DNA from: Plectosphaerella cucumerina
Taxonomy: Eukaryota; Ascomycota; Sordariomycetes; Glomerellales; Plectosphaerellaceae
Reading direction: 5' to 3'
NCBI GenBank assembly: GCA_020746995.1
Contig: JAGPXD010000001.1
Location: forward strand, 2,170,001 to 2,234,000
DNA length: 64,000 nt
Shown here: piece by piece, positions 11,079 through 22,663 of the stretch
Layout: every line of letters starts with the position of its first letter
Numbering within the stretch: the first letter of the stretch is position 1
Position numbers and translations under genes: made by a program
The notes under the pieces: model-generated
Told to the model about the DNA's origin: nothing
Database searches by the model: none
What the model saw: only the letters and a program-made list of their open reading frames with translations

Positions 11079-13726
11079 CGCAATGGCAGGCCGATAATCG
11101 AAACGGGGATATCGGGGTCGGGGGAGGAATCGGAGGTCGGGTTGAGATCCGTTTGTTCGGTATTGGGAGGAAGTGGTGACGGCGAGTGATATCAAAGGGA
11201 AGATGGACTCAGTGGACGGTCGCCCCGACAGAGTGACTGCGCAGCGGCGGCAGCCAAGGCAAAGGCGCCTCAGCCCGAAAGGGCGATGGCGGGAGGCACA
11301 GCCAGGCTGAATGTGGTTGGCTGGGCGGCTAGAGGCAGCACGTCATGGGGGCATCACGCGGCGCAATGATTCGCCCCCGGCCGCTGATTGTTGGGTCCAG
11401 GTCTTCCTTACAAGTACAGTGCCCGCTTTTCACCTCCAACTGTTCAACATCAGCCGCGAGTGACACTGCTGATTCCAGGGGACTCGCACGTGAGGCTACA
11501 CGTGCCTGAAGCGCCAAGACACTTTGTGTCGTGTCTGAGGTATGAGACACTCATCGACCCCGGGGAATCCAGGTGCGTTGCGAGAATAGAAGAGTTGTTA
11601 TTATTGTCGCAGAGGACATGATCGACGAATCCTGCTGCGCTCTGACTTGCTCATCAACAAACATGACTCTCTATCGTCACCCAACTCACACGCCAACGGG
11701 CCCAAGATCGGCCATTCATGTGATGACTAAGAGGCGTGCAGCAGATAACAGACAGCTCGCGGCCAGCAGCCAGCTGTCAAACGCAGGCAGGCAGGCTGGC
11801 CCGGGCGCTCTCCGTCTTCGCTCGACTTGGCGTCTATTCCTCTTCGGGCAGTCGAGTTTCGCCCCAGTCCCGCTTCCCTCGATCGGACGTTGGCCAAAGG
11901 TTCTCATTCATTTCCCTCAACCTGCTCGGCTCCTCGTCACCCTCGGACTCGGTGCTTATTTGCTACGACCACGGAGAAAAACACACACAAGAAGGCATCT
12001 TCGATCAAGACCAGCCATGTGGATTATCCATTTCGCACAGCAGCAGCCGTTGGTGCACGGCACGCCCGCAGGACAAGACCCGAGTCCCCCGACATGACTT
12101 CTCGGCCTCCGCCGCCAGGGTTTCGTTTTCGCACGCACGAACGAAGAGTTCATTTCTTTTTTGCCCGCCCTCCAGTCAGCAGCCAGGCAGCACCCGCTCC
12201 TCGTCCATCGCCCGCCCGCTCACCTCTCGCTCGAGAAGGGGGGCAAGCCGTGCCTTATCCGGGCTAGCGGGTCTGTGCGGGCCAATCGGGGGAGTGGACG
12301 CCGTCCGCAGCCAGAGGATGGGCGGGATGAGAAAATGCAACCAATCCCGGACGCCTGAAACGGCGGCCTGAGGCATTCCTCACTGCCACGCAAGGCGCGC
12401 GCTCATTGGTCGCCAGTAGCCACCAAATCACCAAGCCCACAGCCCCTTTTCGGGACTAGCACGGACCCACTCGAGTGTCCTGGGACTGGTTTGTCGCTTT
12501 ACCTTTTTTCTCTGACACCTCCCCCCGTCCTCCCTCTCTCTCCCTCTGGCCGTGGCCCGTGGCCGTGGCCTTCCCCCCTCCCCTACGGCACTTGGGCATC
12601 CCTCCCACAGCCGGGGGCCTGTTCCCCCGATCCTCCTCTTGCCTGGCCTCGGGCTCCACCTGGCGACCACTGGCAGGGCGCTGCACCGCGCAACTATCAC
12701 AGGGCATTCAGCGGGCTGTCTGCCTGGAGCTTGTGGCCGGCGCGTTCTGAGGGCGCTCTTGGTGCAGCCCAGCGTCGCGCTGCAGCGTGCAGCAACAACA
12801 GCAGCAGCCCCCCGAGGCTTGTCCCATCTCCCCTCGCGCCTTCCCACCCCCAGCACCTGCCCGCTCACGCACACCCCCCAGCGCCCGGCGCAGCACCCTC
12901 GAGTCTGCTCCAATGCCTCCATGCTACTTTCCCACCCACCCACCCCCAATCTTTGGTGCAGCAGTCGGGGCGCCGCCCAGTCCCTCTCCTTCCCACTCAA
13001 CTCACACCAAAGCAACAGAGGGCCCCATCCTTTCTTCTCCCCTTCGTGTCGTCCCCTCTCCCATCCGTCCTTCCTCAAATCTCTTCCCCCCTACCTCGCC
13101 ATCATCGTTCACCTCACCCGCCTCCACGTCGCCTTTTCCGAATCGCCTTACTTCTCGAGTCTCCTCGAGTCTAATCTTTCCACCAACGCCGTCACCTTCG
13201 ACTTGACCTCCGACCGACCCGTCCTCTCTTTGTCCCTCGAGGCGCATTCCACATTCGACACCCGTCACCCTCCGCGTCCTCCGTCGACCCGCCCTCTCCT
13301 TCAAACACAATCCTTCGCGAGGCACGACAGCCTCCTCTACGACGCCATACGCCCACTCGGCCAGGTCAAATCGACCTGACTTCTTGCGCCTGGATCGCCC
13401 CGGTCGCGATCCATCAACAACAAGCCCGACCCGCCACCTGGCTGTCGCCGTGCCCTTGGTGGCACACCGGTGCCTGTTGAAACCCGTCGCGCTGTCCTGA
13501 CGGCGACGTTCCACGAAAGCGGCATCACCATCTCGGGGCTTCCCATCTCCACAGACCCGGTGCCCGCGAATGGTCGAAGCCTCAGCGACTGCCGTTCCTA
13601 CCCACCCACGACGAACCTTGCCAGCGCGTCTACTCACGGAGGCGTCATGCTCTCCAGGCTGCTGCGGTAAACATCTCGCCCACTCTGACCATCTCCAATC
13701 CCCCACGAGAGGCCATTCCTTAGAGT
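11079..13726. other. Long non-coding stretch upstream of SET3
   Basis: About 2.6 kb holding the NPC2 promoter side and the region 5' of the PHD-SET gene. From roughly 12470 to 13320 the plus strand is strongly pyrimidine-rich (long C/T runs), which keeps long frames open on both strands without protein-like sequence. A short CAG/CAA cluster lies at about 12787-12808. Several ATGs precede 13727, so a long 5' UTR with upstream ORFs, possibly spliced, is plausible. Confidence 0.5.
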
Positions 13727-16492
13727 ATGACCGAAAATCCGCAGCCGCTGCCGACGCAGATCGCGATTCCTAGTCAGGCACCAGTCGCTCCGGTCGCTCC
13801 CGTCCCCCAGCCCGAGCCTCCGCGAAAGGTTGAGGCGACAGAGGAAGAGCCTTACACGATCAAGTGCATCTGCAACTTCTCTGATGATGATGGAAACACG
13901 ATATACTGCGAAACCTGCGACACGTGGCAGCACATCGAGTGCTTCTACCCAGACAGCCGGGAGGAGGCGCTCCGAGAGGACTTTGCCCACTCTTGTGCCG
14001 ATTGCAAGCCTCGTCCGCTCGATATCCAAAAGGCTGTCGAACGCACAAAGAGGCTCAATAACGCCGCTGCGCCTGCGCAGGAGGCAACCGATAAGAAAAC
14101 CAAACGACCGCCCTCCAAGGGCCACAAGAAGAAGACCAAGCCCGTCGAACTGCAATTGAACGGACACACCAGCGGCCAGGAAAATGGAAAACATGCCAGT
14201 CCAGCCGAAGGCCAACCGCCAGCGAAGAAGGCAAAAGCTTCCCATCGCCCGTCTCAATCCATCTCCTCCCTCCCGAACAAACGCAGCCCGTCTTACGGCA
14301 ACCGGCCAAACGGGCATCCCCCAAGTCCTGCTACAACCCCTCCCGACCTCCCTAACGATTTCGAGATCCACGGCTACTCGGAACGCTTTCTCTCCCTCTA
14401 CAACAACAGCGACGCGCCAGGGGACACCCAAAAGGCCCCCAGCAACTCGTTCTCCAGCCTTGCCACATCAAATAGTGTGTCCTTGTGGCCGCGCGACCAC
14501 CAGAGGATGGTCCAGGACACCGGTCAACAGTTTGACGATGTCTTCCAGAAACTGCCGGCTGACATACACACCCAACAACAGCAGCTAGTCGTCCAAGACA
14601 AGAAGGTCCCGACATCAGACACCGTCCTCCGGTGGAAGTACCTTACGGCAGCCGCCGCGATTGATAAGGAGGTTCCCCTGATCGAACTGCACGGCCAGAT
14701 CGGCTTCCAGAAGGACTACTGCAGCGACGCGGACAACCTATGGGACGAACTGTCATCACCGCTACCCTTCGTCTTCTTCCACCCGATGCTGCCGCTCTGC
14801 ATCGACACGCGGAACGAGTTGTCCATGGCGCGATACGTGCGGAGGAGCTGCAAGCCCAACGCTGTTCTGGACACGTATCTGTCGGACGAGTACGAGTACC
14901 ACTTTTGGCTTGTGAGCGACCGTTACATCGCCGCCAACGAACAAATCACGCTCCCCTGGGACTTCCGGCTACCCAAGGCACAAAAGGCTCGCATGATGCA
15001 CCTCATCGGACTTAACGACGACGACGGACCTGCCCACGAAGAAGCGGACATGGATGAGACCGAATACACTAGGATATCAGGATGGCTCTACCATGTCCTC
15101 TCGGAATACGGCGGTTGTGCCTGCGACCTTGGCAGCAACTGCGCCTTTGCACGGTTCCACCGATACTACCAGAGCCGGGCTCTGTCCCGCCCCCAGCAGC
15201 CAACAAAGAAGAAATCGCGGAAGCCAAAGGTTCACACCATTTCCCCGACCAGCACGGGCCATGCCTCCAACAGCCGCGCTGCCAGCGAGAACCACACAGA
15301 CGACGTCGACCAGGACGCCAGGTCTGCCGTTTCGGAGCGTAGCAAGCCGCCGAGCCGCGACCGCACACCTGGCCGCCAGGCCTCCCTGGATCAACCTGAG
15401 ATCCTGACGCAATTGACCGACAGAGACAAGCGAAAGGTTCAGATGGTTGAGGATTCTTTCCGTCGGATGGAGCAGCAGGCCCCGGTCCGTAAGAAGAAAC
15501 GGACGTCCGACGGATCAATGGTCAAGGTCAGGCCCAAGGGTGACAGCACCAACTCGTCCACCAGCGGCGGTCCCCGATACGTGGACGCCGGCACATCACG
15601 AAGCAAATCAGGTTCACCCTCCAGCGTGCACTCGACGTTCGGCCCCAACCCCTTTGCCCGTCCTCCGTCGCAATCTGGCGCAGGCAGCTCTTCAGGACCG
15701 TCGGCGACCAGCACCCGCGGCACGTATTGCGATGCCGCGGTCCAGACGGACCCCGTGGAAGGCGAGTGGTACAGCGAAAACCCACAGACTCCACGACCCC
15801 GCCGGCGCGTCATCTCGCTTTCGCAAAGACTGCTCAACAACCGCCACCGCATCAGGTGCGACGAGGAGGAACGCCGAAGGAGCCTCGCATCGCTTGTTGG
15901 CCAGACATCTCCCACAACCACCAGCGTCGGCTCTCCTGTGCAAACGCGCGCTGGCGACAGCTCTCCGGTATCCGTTCGAGAGGAGCCTCTCAACATCATG
16001 TCATCCTCCCCAAGCGCCCCAGGGTTCACCGACACCGCCATGGCTGATGCACCCACCGTCGTCTCGCCCACAGCTGTCAGACCCCCGACACCTGTCACGG
16101 GCGACGAAGCGGCGGTCAAGGTCAAATCGCCAGAGCTGCGCGTCCAGATGCCACCGGTGCCCATGTTCGACGCTTCGAACACTGCCATGACGACACCGCA
16201 GTCATCGACGGGGGGAATTGTCCAGTCACCATTCTCCGCCACCGGCATGACGAGCCCCTTTGTTCCCCCTGCCGTCAATGGTGTCGCCGTCCACCCTAGC
16301 CCGGTGAAGAAGAAGCTCAGCCTCAGCGATTACACAAAGAGCAGGGCCAACAAGAAGCCCAGCGGACTCAAGACGCCAGCGGATGAGTCCAGACCGCCGC
16401 TGGAAATCATCCCAGACATGCCCAACGGGGAGAGGCCCGACACTGTTTCGATTATGCCTGGCAAAGAGGCCATTGTGTCTCCGACGACATGA
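13727..16492 (+). CDS. SET3: PHD finger and SET domain protein (Set3 family)
   Basis: One intronless frame of 921 residues. A PHD finger lies near the N terminus with ligands C47, C49, C61, C64, H69, C72, C90 and C93 (CICNF, YCETCDTWQHIEC, CADC). A SET domain spans roughly residues 285-415. In it the usual catalytic N-H-S of the R-F-x-N-H-S-C-x-P-N motif is replaced by R372-R373-S374 before C-K-P-N, and the terminal F-D-Y reads PWDF (410-413). Both are typical of Set3/MLL5-type SET domains, which lack detectable methyltransferase activity. Set3 is the scaffold of the Set3C histone deacetylase complex and reads H3K4 methylation through its PHD finger. The remaining 500 residues are Ser/Pro/Thr-rich and probably disordered, with basic KKKSRKPK-like stretches. 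Nuclear location is inferred. Confidence 0.9.
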   Translation: MTENPQPLPTQIAIPSQAPVAPVAPVPQPEPPRKVEATEEEPYTIKCICNFSDDDGNTIYCETCDTWQHIECFYPDSREEALREDFAHSCADCKPRPLDIQKAVERTKRLNNAAAPAQEATDKKTKRPPSKGHKKKTKPVELQLNGHTSGQENGKHASPAEGQPPAKKAKASHRPSQSISSLPNKRSPSYGNRPNGHPPSPATTPPDLPNDFEIHGYSERFLSLYNNSDAPGDTQKAPSNSFSSLATSNSVSLWPRDHQRMVQDTGQQFDDVFQKLPADIHTQQQQLVVQDKKVPTSDTVLRWKYLTAAAAIDKEVPLIELHGQIGFQKDYCSDADNLWDELSSPLPFVFFHPMLPLCIDTRNELSMARYVRRSCKPNAVLDTYLSDEYEYHFWLVSDRYIAANEQITLPWDFRLPKAQKARMMHLIGLNDDDGPAHEEADMDETEYTRISGWLYHVLSEYGGCACDLGSNCAFARFHRYYQSRALSRPQQPTKKKSRKPKVHTISPTSTGHASNSRAASENHTDDVDQDARSAVSERSKPPSRDRTPGRQASLDQPEILTQLTDRDKRKVQMVEDSFRRMEQQAPVRKKKRTSDGSMVKVRPKGDSTNSSTSGGPRYVDAGTSRSKSGSPSSVHSTFGPNPFARPPSQSGAGSSSGPSATSTRGTYCDAAVQTDPVEGEWYSENPQTPRPRRRVISLSQRLLNNRHRIRCDEEERRRSLASLVGQTSPTTTSVGSPVQTRAGDSSPVSVREEPLNIMSSSPSAPGFTDTAMADAPTVVSPTAVRPPTPVTGDEAAVKVKSPELRVQMPPVPMFDASNTAMTTPQSSTGGIVQSPFSATGMTSPFVPPAVNGVAVHPSPVKKKLSLSDYTKSRANKKPSGLKTPADESRPPLEIIPDMPNGERPDTVSIMPGKEAIVSPTT

Positions 16493-17392
16493 AGACTACA
16501 TCCTTGTAATATTATATAGAGGCGGGACGACAACTGCGACTTTAGGGGACAGTCTCCCTCTTTTCGGACCGACTCTCATTCCCTGAGGAGAAAAGCGGCG
16601 AGGGCCAAGCGGGATGGGTTGATTTGCTTTTCCCTTTTGGCGTTGAACGGGGTCGGCGCTCACGGGTTTGCGGGAACGGTTGGGCTACCAGGATTTCGGG
16701 ACATGTCATGAGACGAGATGGGGCTCTGGGGAAGCGCAACTCTCTGTTACTCGGGCTCGAGAATCTCGGCCGACGATCCTTCGGGTTATTGTTTCTTTTA
16801 CTTTCGACTTTTTTTTTCGACGCGTCGATGATTGACCCAGGCGGCTGCCGGGTCGCTCGACGCGTATGATGGGCAGACCAAAATGGGCTTCAGGCTGTTG
16901 TGCAACGGCTTTGTATGTTATAGAGTCTGAATGACCAGGGCCGGCCGGCTCCCTCGGCGGGAGGCGGCCGCGAAACCCAGATGAGTACGCACCTCCACCA
17001 AGGATTGTCTCTATGTGATGTATTCGGATGGAAGCGTTGGGATACTGCGTCACAAACGAATGTGTGTCACTCAGGGCACACTCGGAAGGTGGGTTACGTT
17101 GCAAATCGTAAACTCAAGTGGGCTACGCTGCGCTGTCTAGCTAAAGGTTTGTGTACAAGGGTATCTCTCACATCTATCAAGGAAATCAAGGGCAACTCTA
17201 GCCACCCTCCCATCCATCTCATCCTGTTCTCAGCCCATATGATCCGGCTGATGTGGGCACGCGCATGTATCCTGCGAATGCCTTTCGTCTCAATGCCAAC
17301 TCTTGCACTGCATCAAGACAATCTTCTTCTTTTTTTGTGGTTTTCCTTGTTTTGTTTTTGTTTCCTTGGCCGTCTTGGAGCTTTCTTGCCCG
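16493..17392. other. Intergenic, convergent SET3 / ALG7
   Basis: 900 bp between convergent stop codons with only short frames. It includes T-runs near 16800-16820 and 17325-17365 that suit 3' UTRs. No gene seen. Confidence 0.5.
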
Positions 17393-18954
17393 TTACACAG
17401 CAGTCGCGGCGGCATCGTAAAACGCGCGGGTGATGGTCTCGGTGACGGTCTCGACGGGGGCAGGGAGGGCGTCGCCGCCGTAGGCAGCGGCGGGGGTGGC
17501 GGTGCTGAAGGCCCAGTTGTCCTCCTTAAAGATCAGCAGGGCCAGCTTGTGGCGGACGAAGAGGCCGAAGAGGCCGGCGGCGGCCTGGAGGGCGGTGACC
17601 TCGTAGGCGAGGCGGTCCTCGCGCAGGGGGCCGCGCCAGACGAGCCAGAGGTTGAGGAGGGTGAAGTTTGACGTCTCGACGAAGAGGCCGGTCTTCTCAT
17701 CGATCTTGACGGCGAGAAGACGGAGGCTGGCGAGGAGACGGAGAGCGGCGGCGACGGGGGCCTTGGGCTGGACGTCGGCGGACCAGTGGGTGACGGAGGG
17801 CTCGAGGAGGCCGGTGCGGGCGTTGAAGCGCGGCATGCGGTGGCGCGGGCAGGGGACGAGGCCGAAGAGCTGGGGGGTGGAGTAGAGGAAGTTGGCCAGC
17901 TGAGGGACGAGAAGGAGGCCGAGGGTCTTTGAGAAGTGACCGAGGATGCCGACGACGGCGAAAACCATACCGGAGAAGTAGCAGTAGGTGTCGCCGACGA
18001 AGACGCGGGCCGGGTACCAGTTGTGGAGGAGCAGGGCGGTGGAAACGCCAACCCAGGGCAGCAGGAGGTAGAGAGAGAAGAGGTGGGAGTCGGTGGCCGG
18101 GTGGGGGTAGGGCGTCATGAGGTAGAGTGCGTCGTTGAGGCAGAGAAGCAGCGAGACGACGAGACACTGGGATACCTCGATGCCGTTGATGCCCGCCAGC
18201 ATGTTGATGCTCTGGGGGCAGAACATTGCGATGCAGGCCATGTAGAGGTAGTAGGCGAACTTGAGGTCGAAGAGCTCGCCGAGGTATGGCTGCAGGGGGA
18301 TCGGGATGACGATGGAGGTGACGCCAAAGTCGACAAAGTAGACGACGAGAATGGGGACCGAGGCCAGGCCGGGGATCCACCACTTGTGGCGCCAGCGGAT
18401 GTCGAAGAGGTCGTCGCCGATGCCGAGGAAGGCGATGGTCTGGAGGGAGATGATGGCCGACAGGTAACTCGCCAACTGGAGGGGTCAGTATGAGAAGCAG
18501 AGGAGGAGTAGAGGGAGGGAGGGGTTACCTTATTGTGAGGGAACCGGTGAAGGAATCTGCCCTTTTGGACGTACTCGACCTGAAGGACGACGTCTCTGTT
18601 GCCTCCGCCACTGGTGGCCGCGACAATGTCCTTGTAGAACGGGAAGGGGATGAAGACTATGATGACCAGAAGGTAGACGGCGGCGCAGACGGCGCCCATA
18701 CACTCGGGGATCTCGGGGCGGTGCGGCTTTGAGAGGTCGCGGCCGCGAAGACCGGCCCTGACGAAGGTCGGGCCGAGCCAGCGGACCATGGAGTAGCAGA
18801 GGGTAAAGGCGAGGCAGGAGAGGGCGATGGAGGCGAAGAGCGGGGCGCCATCGTCGCCGGTGAAGGTATTGGCTAGGATGGTGAAGGCGGCGAAGGAGAT
18901 GGCCGAGAGGGAGAGGATCTCGTTGCGCGAGAGGGTGTTTGGGACGGGCGCCAT
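17393..18954 (-). CDS. ALG7: UDP-GlcNAc:dolichyl-phosphate GlcNAc-1-phosphotransferase
   Basis: Two exons (18954-18529, 18475-17393; 53-nt intron, phase 0) encode 502 residues. It transfers GlcNAc-1-phosphate to dolichyl phosphate in the ER membrane, the first step of N-glycan assembly and the tunicamycin target. Polyprenyl-phosphate transferase motifs are clear: LRGRDLSKPHRPEIPECMG in the first loop, the metal-binding aspartates in GIGDDLFDIRWRHKWW, AGINGIEVSQ, and VFVGDTYCYFSGM. Many hydrophobic helices (about ten) alternate with these loops. The first exon carries the N-terminal helices; the second resumes at LASYLSAIISLQT, as expected for the family. The antisense strand shows long shadow frames. 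Divergent from the MFS gene with 1.6 kb between. Confidence 0.95.
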
Positions 18955-20530
18955 GATGGGCGGGAGGAGGAGTCGGGGACTGTGTGGAAGAGGAGAGGGG
19001 GGATCTATGAGGGCGTGAGGAGGGCGCGTTGTCGCATTGTTCGGTGGTTTTGGTGGGAGGGGTCGAGGGGATGGATCGAGATGAGGGTGGTGTTTTTTTC
19101 GTCGGGACGAAGAGGAGGGGGAGGAATTGGTCGGATGTATAGAGTCTGAGAAGCTTGTCGCCTCAGGGCGCTTCAGGCGACAAGGCGATTGTCAGGTCTG
19201 TTGTGGTGTTTTGTACTGTTGCGTTCTTTGGGGGAAGAAGAGGGCTAAAGACACCGTTGCAGCTCTCATGGGTTTCGCGGCCGGTGACGAAAGTTTACGG
19301 GGCGCGGGTAAGCAGGGGTCACCTTTTTTGACGCGCCTCGCGAATCAACAAAGGCTTCTGGAAGATTGTGGGTCGATGCCCGTGAGGCGCCAAGGGGCCA
19401 TCGTGCACGGATGTCGACGCTAGGACGAACCGGGGTTGGCGGTAAAGGTGGAGTCGAGTTTGAATACCCGGGGTTGACCCGGCTGACCGGGGCTGATTCT
19501 TCGGATTCTGGCGCCAGATTGGGAAAGCCAAATTCCACCCACTCAAGCCACTGCAACCATCTGCCAACCTCGTATTATTCCCGGTGTTCGGAAGCCCAGC
19601 ACGACATCCTGGTTCCTGATACTGGATCCATCTTAATCCAAAGCTTGTGTTGGTTCATCTGGGGTTATCCCGTAGCTATTCGTAGCAGAAATGCATTCCT
19701 CGTCAACTCCATCACCTCATCTAGCGTGCTGATGGCGTTTGCAGACACTCTTTGGATCTTACTTGACTCCTTTTCTAGCCACATCGCTGACTGCAAACAG
19801 ATTCGCAAGGGCAACCCTTGACTCGTCCGGCGCTGACGTCCACTCGGCCGAGCGACTTACACCGCCCCAATGCCGACTTCCGGCCCTCCGACCCCGGGCC
19901 GGAACCAAGCCCACGCCGCCGCCGCCGATCAAGAAACAAGGACTGGACGTCTGTTTCCCCGCTGCGCGCCCTTCCTTCGTCGCCCGCATCAGGCCTGCCC
20001 TGACTCTCCTCTCACCCAGACAGAGGGGTTGTCGTCCCTCGGCTCACGGCAACTCGGCGGCCCCCTTGCTCATCCTCTCCTCTACCAGTGAATCACCACG
20101 TCGCCCACCCCTCTTTCACCCCGGACTTAATGTGGACTTAGTCTTCGCCAGCCCATCCCCCTGGCCCCGGTATTATCCCCGTCTTGCCAAGCATCAGTGC
20201 CCCAGGTTGGATTACCAATAAAACGGTCCGGGATCCGGCGGCCCTTTTTTTCTCAACGGCTTTCCTAGTTTTCGGTCCTGTCCTGTCCTTCTTCTCCATG
20301 TTTGTCGTGGAGACTGAACAGACAGAAACACGCTGCCAAGCCTGACCTGCCTGCTTGTCACCGTCACCCGCCCCCTGACCGGCAGAATCGTCTTCCCCCC
20401 TCGGGTTCTGCGTCCCGCCTACCCCGGAAAGCCGAGATCCTCGGGCTGCACCCCGCGGGATCCATCCAAGGCCAACTGCCTATTCAGACGTCACTCACTC
20501 CCTCACCGCCTTACACTCTCCACCGGGACA
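18955..20530. other. Intergenic between divergent ALG7 and MFS genes
   Basis: About 1.6 kb, presumed promoters of both genes. Only short frames without coding character. The last 300 bp before the MFS ATG are C-rich, as expected of a leader. Confidence 0.5.
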
Positions 20531-22363
20531 ATGTCGAAGGAAAAGGAAGTCGATCTTGAGGCAAGCCTCTCCGATCATACAGCCTACGAGGACCATCATG
20601 GCCGCCGACATCCTTCCGTCGAAGACCCCGTCGACTTGGAAAAGGCATCAGTGACGCAGAGCGATGGCCGACCAAGCTCTGAACACGACACCCACCGTCT
20701 TGACCTGCACGAGAAGAACAGCAGAGGCCAGCCAGCGGACCCCTACGAAGAGGTACGCATCTCACCCTTTGCCCTTCCCGTGCTTCCCATCTGACACCGC
20801 CAGGACGTCGCCGAGAGGGTCCTCACACGCCAGCCCTCCGTCACACCCACAAACCGCAGCCGCCGCTCCTTCGCCAGCTCCCGCCGCCACGGCGACCAAG
20901 CCCCCGCCGCACCGCCTCAGCAACCTCCTGTGCCTCTCTCTGATCTCGACGCAGGCATCGTCGGCTGGGATGCACAGGACGACCCATGTCTCCCTCTCAA
21001 TTTCAAGCCCAGCCGGAAATGGGCCATTGTCGGCTTCGTCTCGGCCATCACCTTCCTCACACCATTTGCATCTACCATTCTGGCCCCTGCCATCGCCCAG
21101 CTCCACGATGAGCTCCTCCCCGCCAGTGCGAGCGACGATTTGACCCTAGCTTCGATGCCAATATCAATCTACCTACTCGGATACGCCGTCGGGCCTCTCT
21201 TCCTCTCGGGCTTGTCTGAGATTTACGGCCGGCATGTCATCCTCTGCTCCGCCAACGCGTTCTTCTGCCTCGCTCTTATCGGCTGCGCCCTCGCCCCTAC
21301 CTTGGGCTTTCTGATCGCCTTCCGCTTCCTCACCGGCGTCGGCGGCTCAGGCTGTCTTACCATCGGTGGCGGCATCATCGCCGACATGGTTCCCGTCCAT
21401 CAGCGCGGCAAGGCCATCACGATCTGGATGCTTGGTCCTCTGGTTGGTCCGACAATCGGTCCTCTTATTGGAGCCTATGTCACCCAAGATATCGGCTGGC
21501 GCTGGACAGTCTGGATCGTCCTCATCGCCGCTGTTCCCACCGTCGCTGCCATCGCGGTCCTTTCCCAGGAGACGAACCCCCGCGTCCTAATCCACTGGAA
21601 GACCCTCCGCTTGCGCACCGAACTCGGCCGCCCCGAGCTGCGCTCCGCCTACCTCGATCCCTCTGCCGGGCCGCAGACCGCCACTCGCGTTCTCATCCGC
21701 GGCCTCTCCCGTCCCGTCCGCATGCTCTGCACATCGCCCCTCCTCTTCGCTCTGTCTCTCTACATCGCCTTCTGCTACGGTGTACTCTACCTTCTTTTCA
21801 ACACTATCCCCCTCGTATTCCAGGACACCTATGGATTTGACCTCGGGACAACAGGCCTAGTCTACATCCCCATGGGCGTGGGCTACTGTATCTCCATGAT
21901 TCTCTTCAGCTACCTCTCCGACCGCACCGTCCTGCGTCTGACGGCCGCCAACGGCGGCAAATACGAGCCCGAGATGCGCCTCCCCGACTGCATCTACTTC
22001 GCCTGCCTGCTGCCCATCACCTTCTTCTGGTACGGCTGGGCCGCCGAAGCCCGGACCCACTGGATCGCCCCCATCCTTGCCCTGCTGCCTTTTGGTCTCG
22101 GTATCGTTGGCGTCTGGCAGCCCATCCAGGCCTATCTGATTGACGCCTTTGCCGAATACGCCGCCAGCGCCCTGGCAGCTTTCACTGTCTTCCGAAGCAT
22201 CGTCGCCGCTTTCCTGCCGTTGGCAGGGCCGCGAATGTACGGGGCGCTGGGCCTGGGGTGGGGGAATAGTCTGCTCGGTTTCATTGCGCTAGTCATGATA
22301 CCAGTGCCGTTGTTTATCTGTAAGTACGGCGCGAGGTTGCGCGCACGGAAGCTGGACATGTAG
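20531..22363 (+). CDS. MFS transporter, DHA1 (polyamine/drug) type
   Basis: Two exons (20531-20752, 20804-22363; 51-nt intron, phase 0) encode 593 residues. The first 130 or so are hydrophilic, charged and Ser-rich, a cytosolic tail typical of fungal DHA1 transporters. Membrane helices start at KWAIVGFVSAITFLTPF. MFS signatures are visible: GLSEIYGRHVILC in the loop between helices 2 and 3, RFLTGVGGSGCLTIGGGIIAD in helix 4, LGPLVGPTIGPLIGAYV in helix 5, then GWRWTVW. About twelve helices can be placed. The resemblance is to the TPO1/multidrug branch, acting by proton antiport at the plasma membrane, but the substrate cannot be read from sequence. No biosynthetic cluster surrounds it, so a link to a particular toxin or metabolite is not supported. 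Confidence 0.88.
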
Positions 22364-22663
22364 GTTATAGGGAGATCTGAATGGAAGTGTATCAAGTCGT
22401 TCCTTAGCGTACCGCTAGCTGTCAGGTTTGGTGTGAACCGTCGTGATGATGGAATAGGAGAGGGCACTTGCCGGTCAGCCCCGAGGACTAGCATCATCAG
22501 CCGCAACCCCTCAAGCCAACTGTCACCCAGTCGCTATGAAGGGCTAAACTTTATTGCCACGCCTCAGATGTCCGTCAGGGCTTCGAGTTGTTATAAACTG
22601 TTCCTCCCGGCGGATCTCACATGCCAACTTTTCAGCGGACTAACATTCTTTCAAACCATCATC
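22364..22663. promoter_or_regulatory. Promoter region with TATA box at 22592-22597
   Basis: 300 bp between two plus-strand genes. TATAAA at 22592-22597 lies 67 bp before the ATG at 22664, a suitable position for a fungal TATA element. The frame of the next gene stays open upstream to 22433, but that part is not protein-like. Confidence 0.45.

Noticed and set aside
12552..13379. 275-codon frame in the leader upstream of SET3
   Set aside because: Pro/Ser/His-rich translation of a pyrimidine tract, with equally open frames on the opposite strand; no domain or splice pattern.
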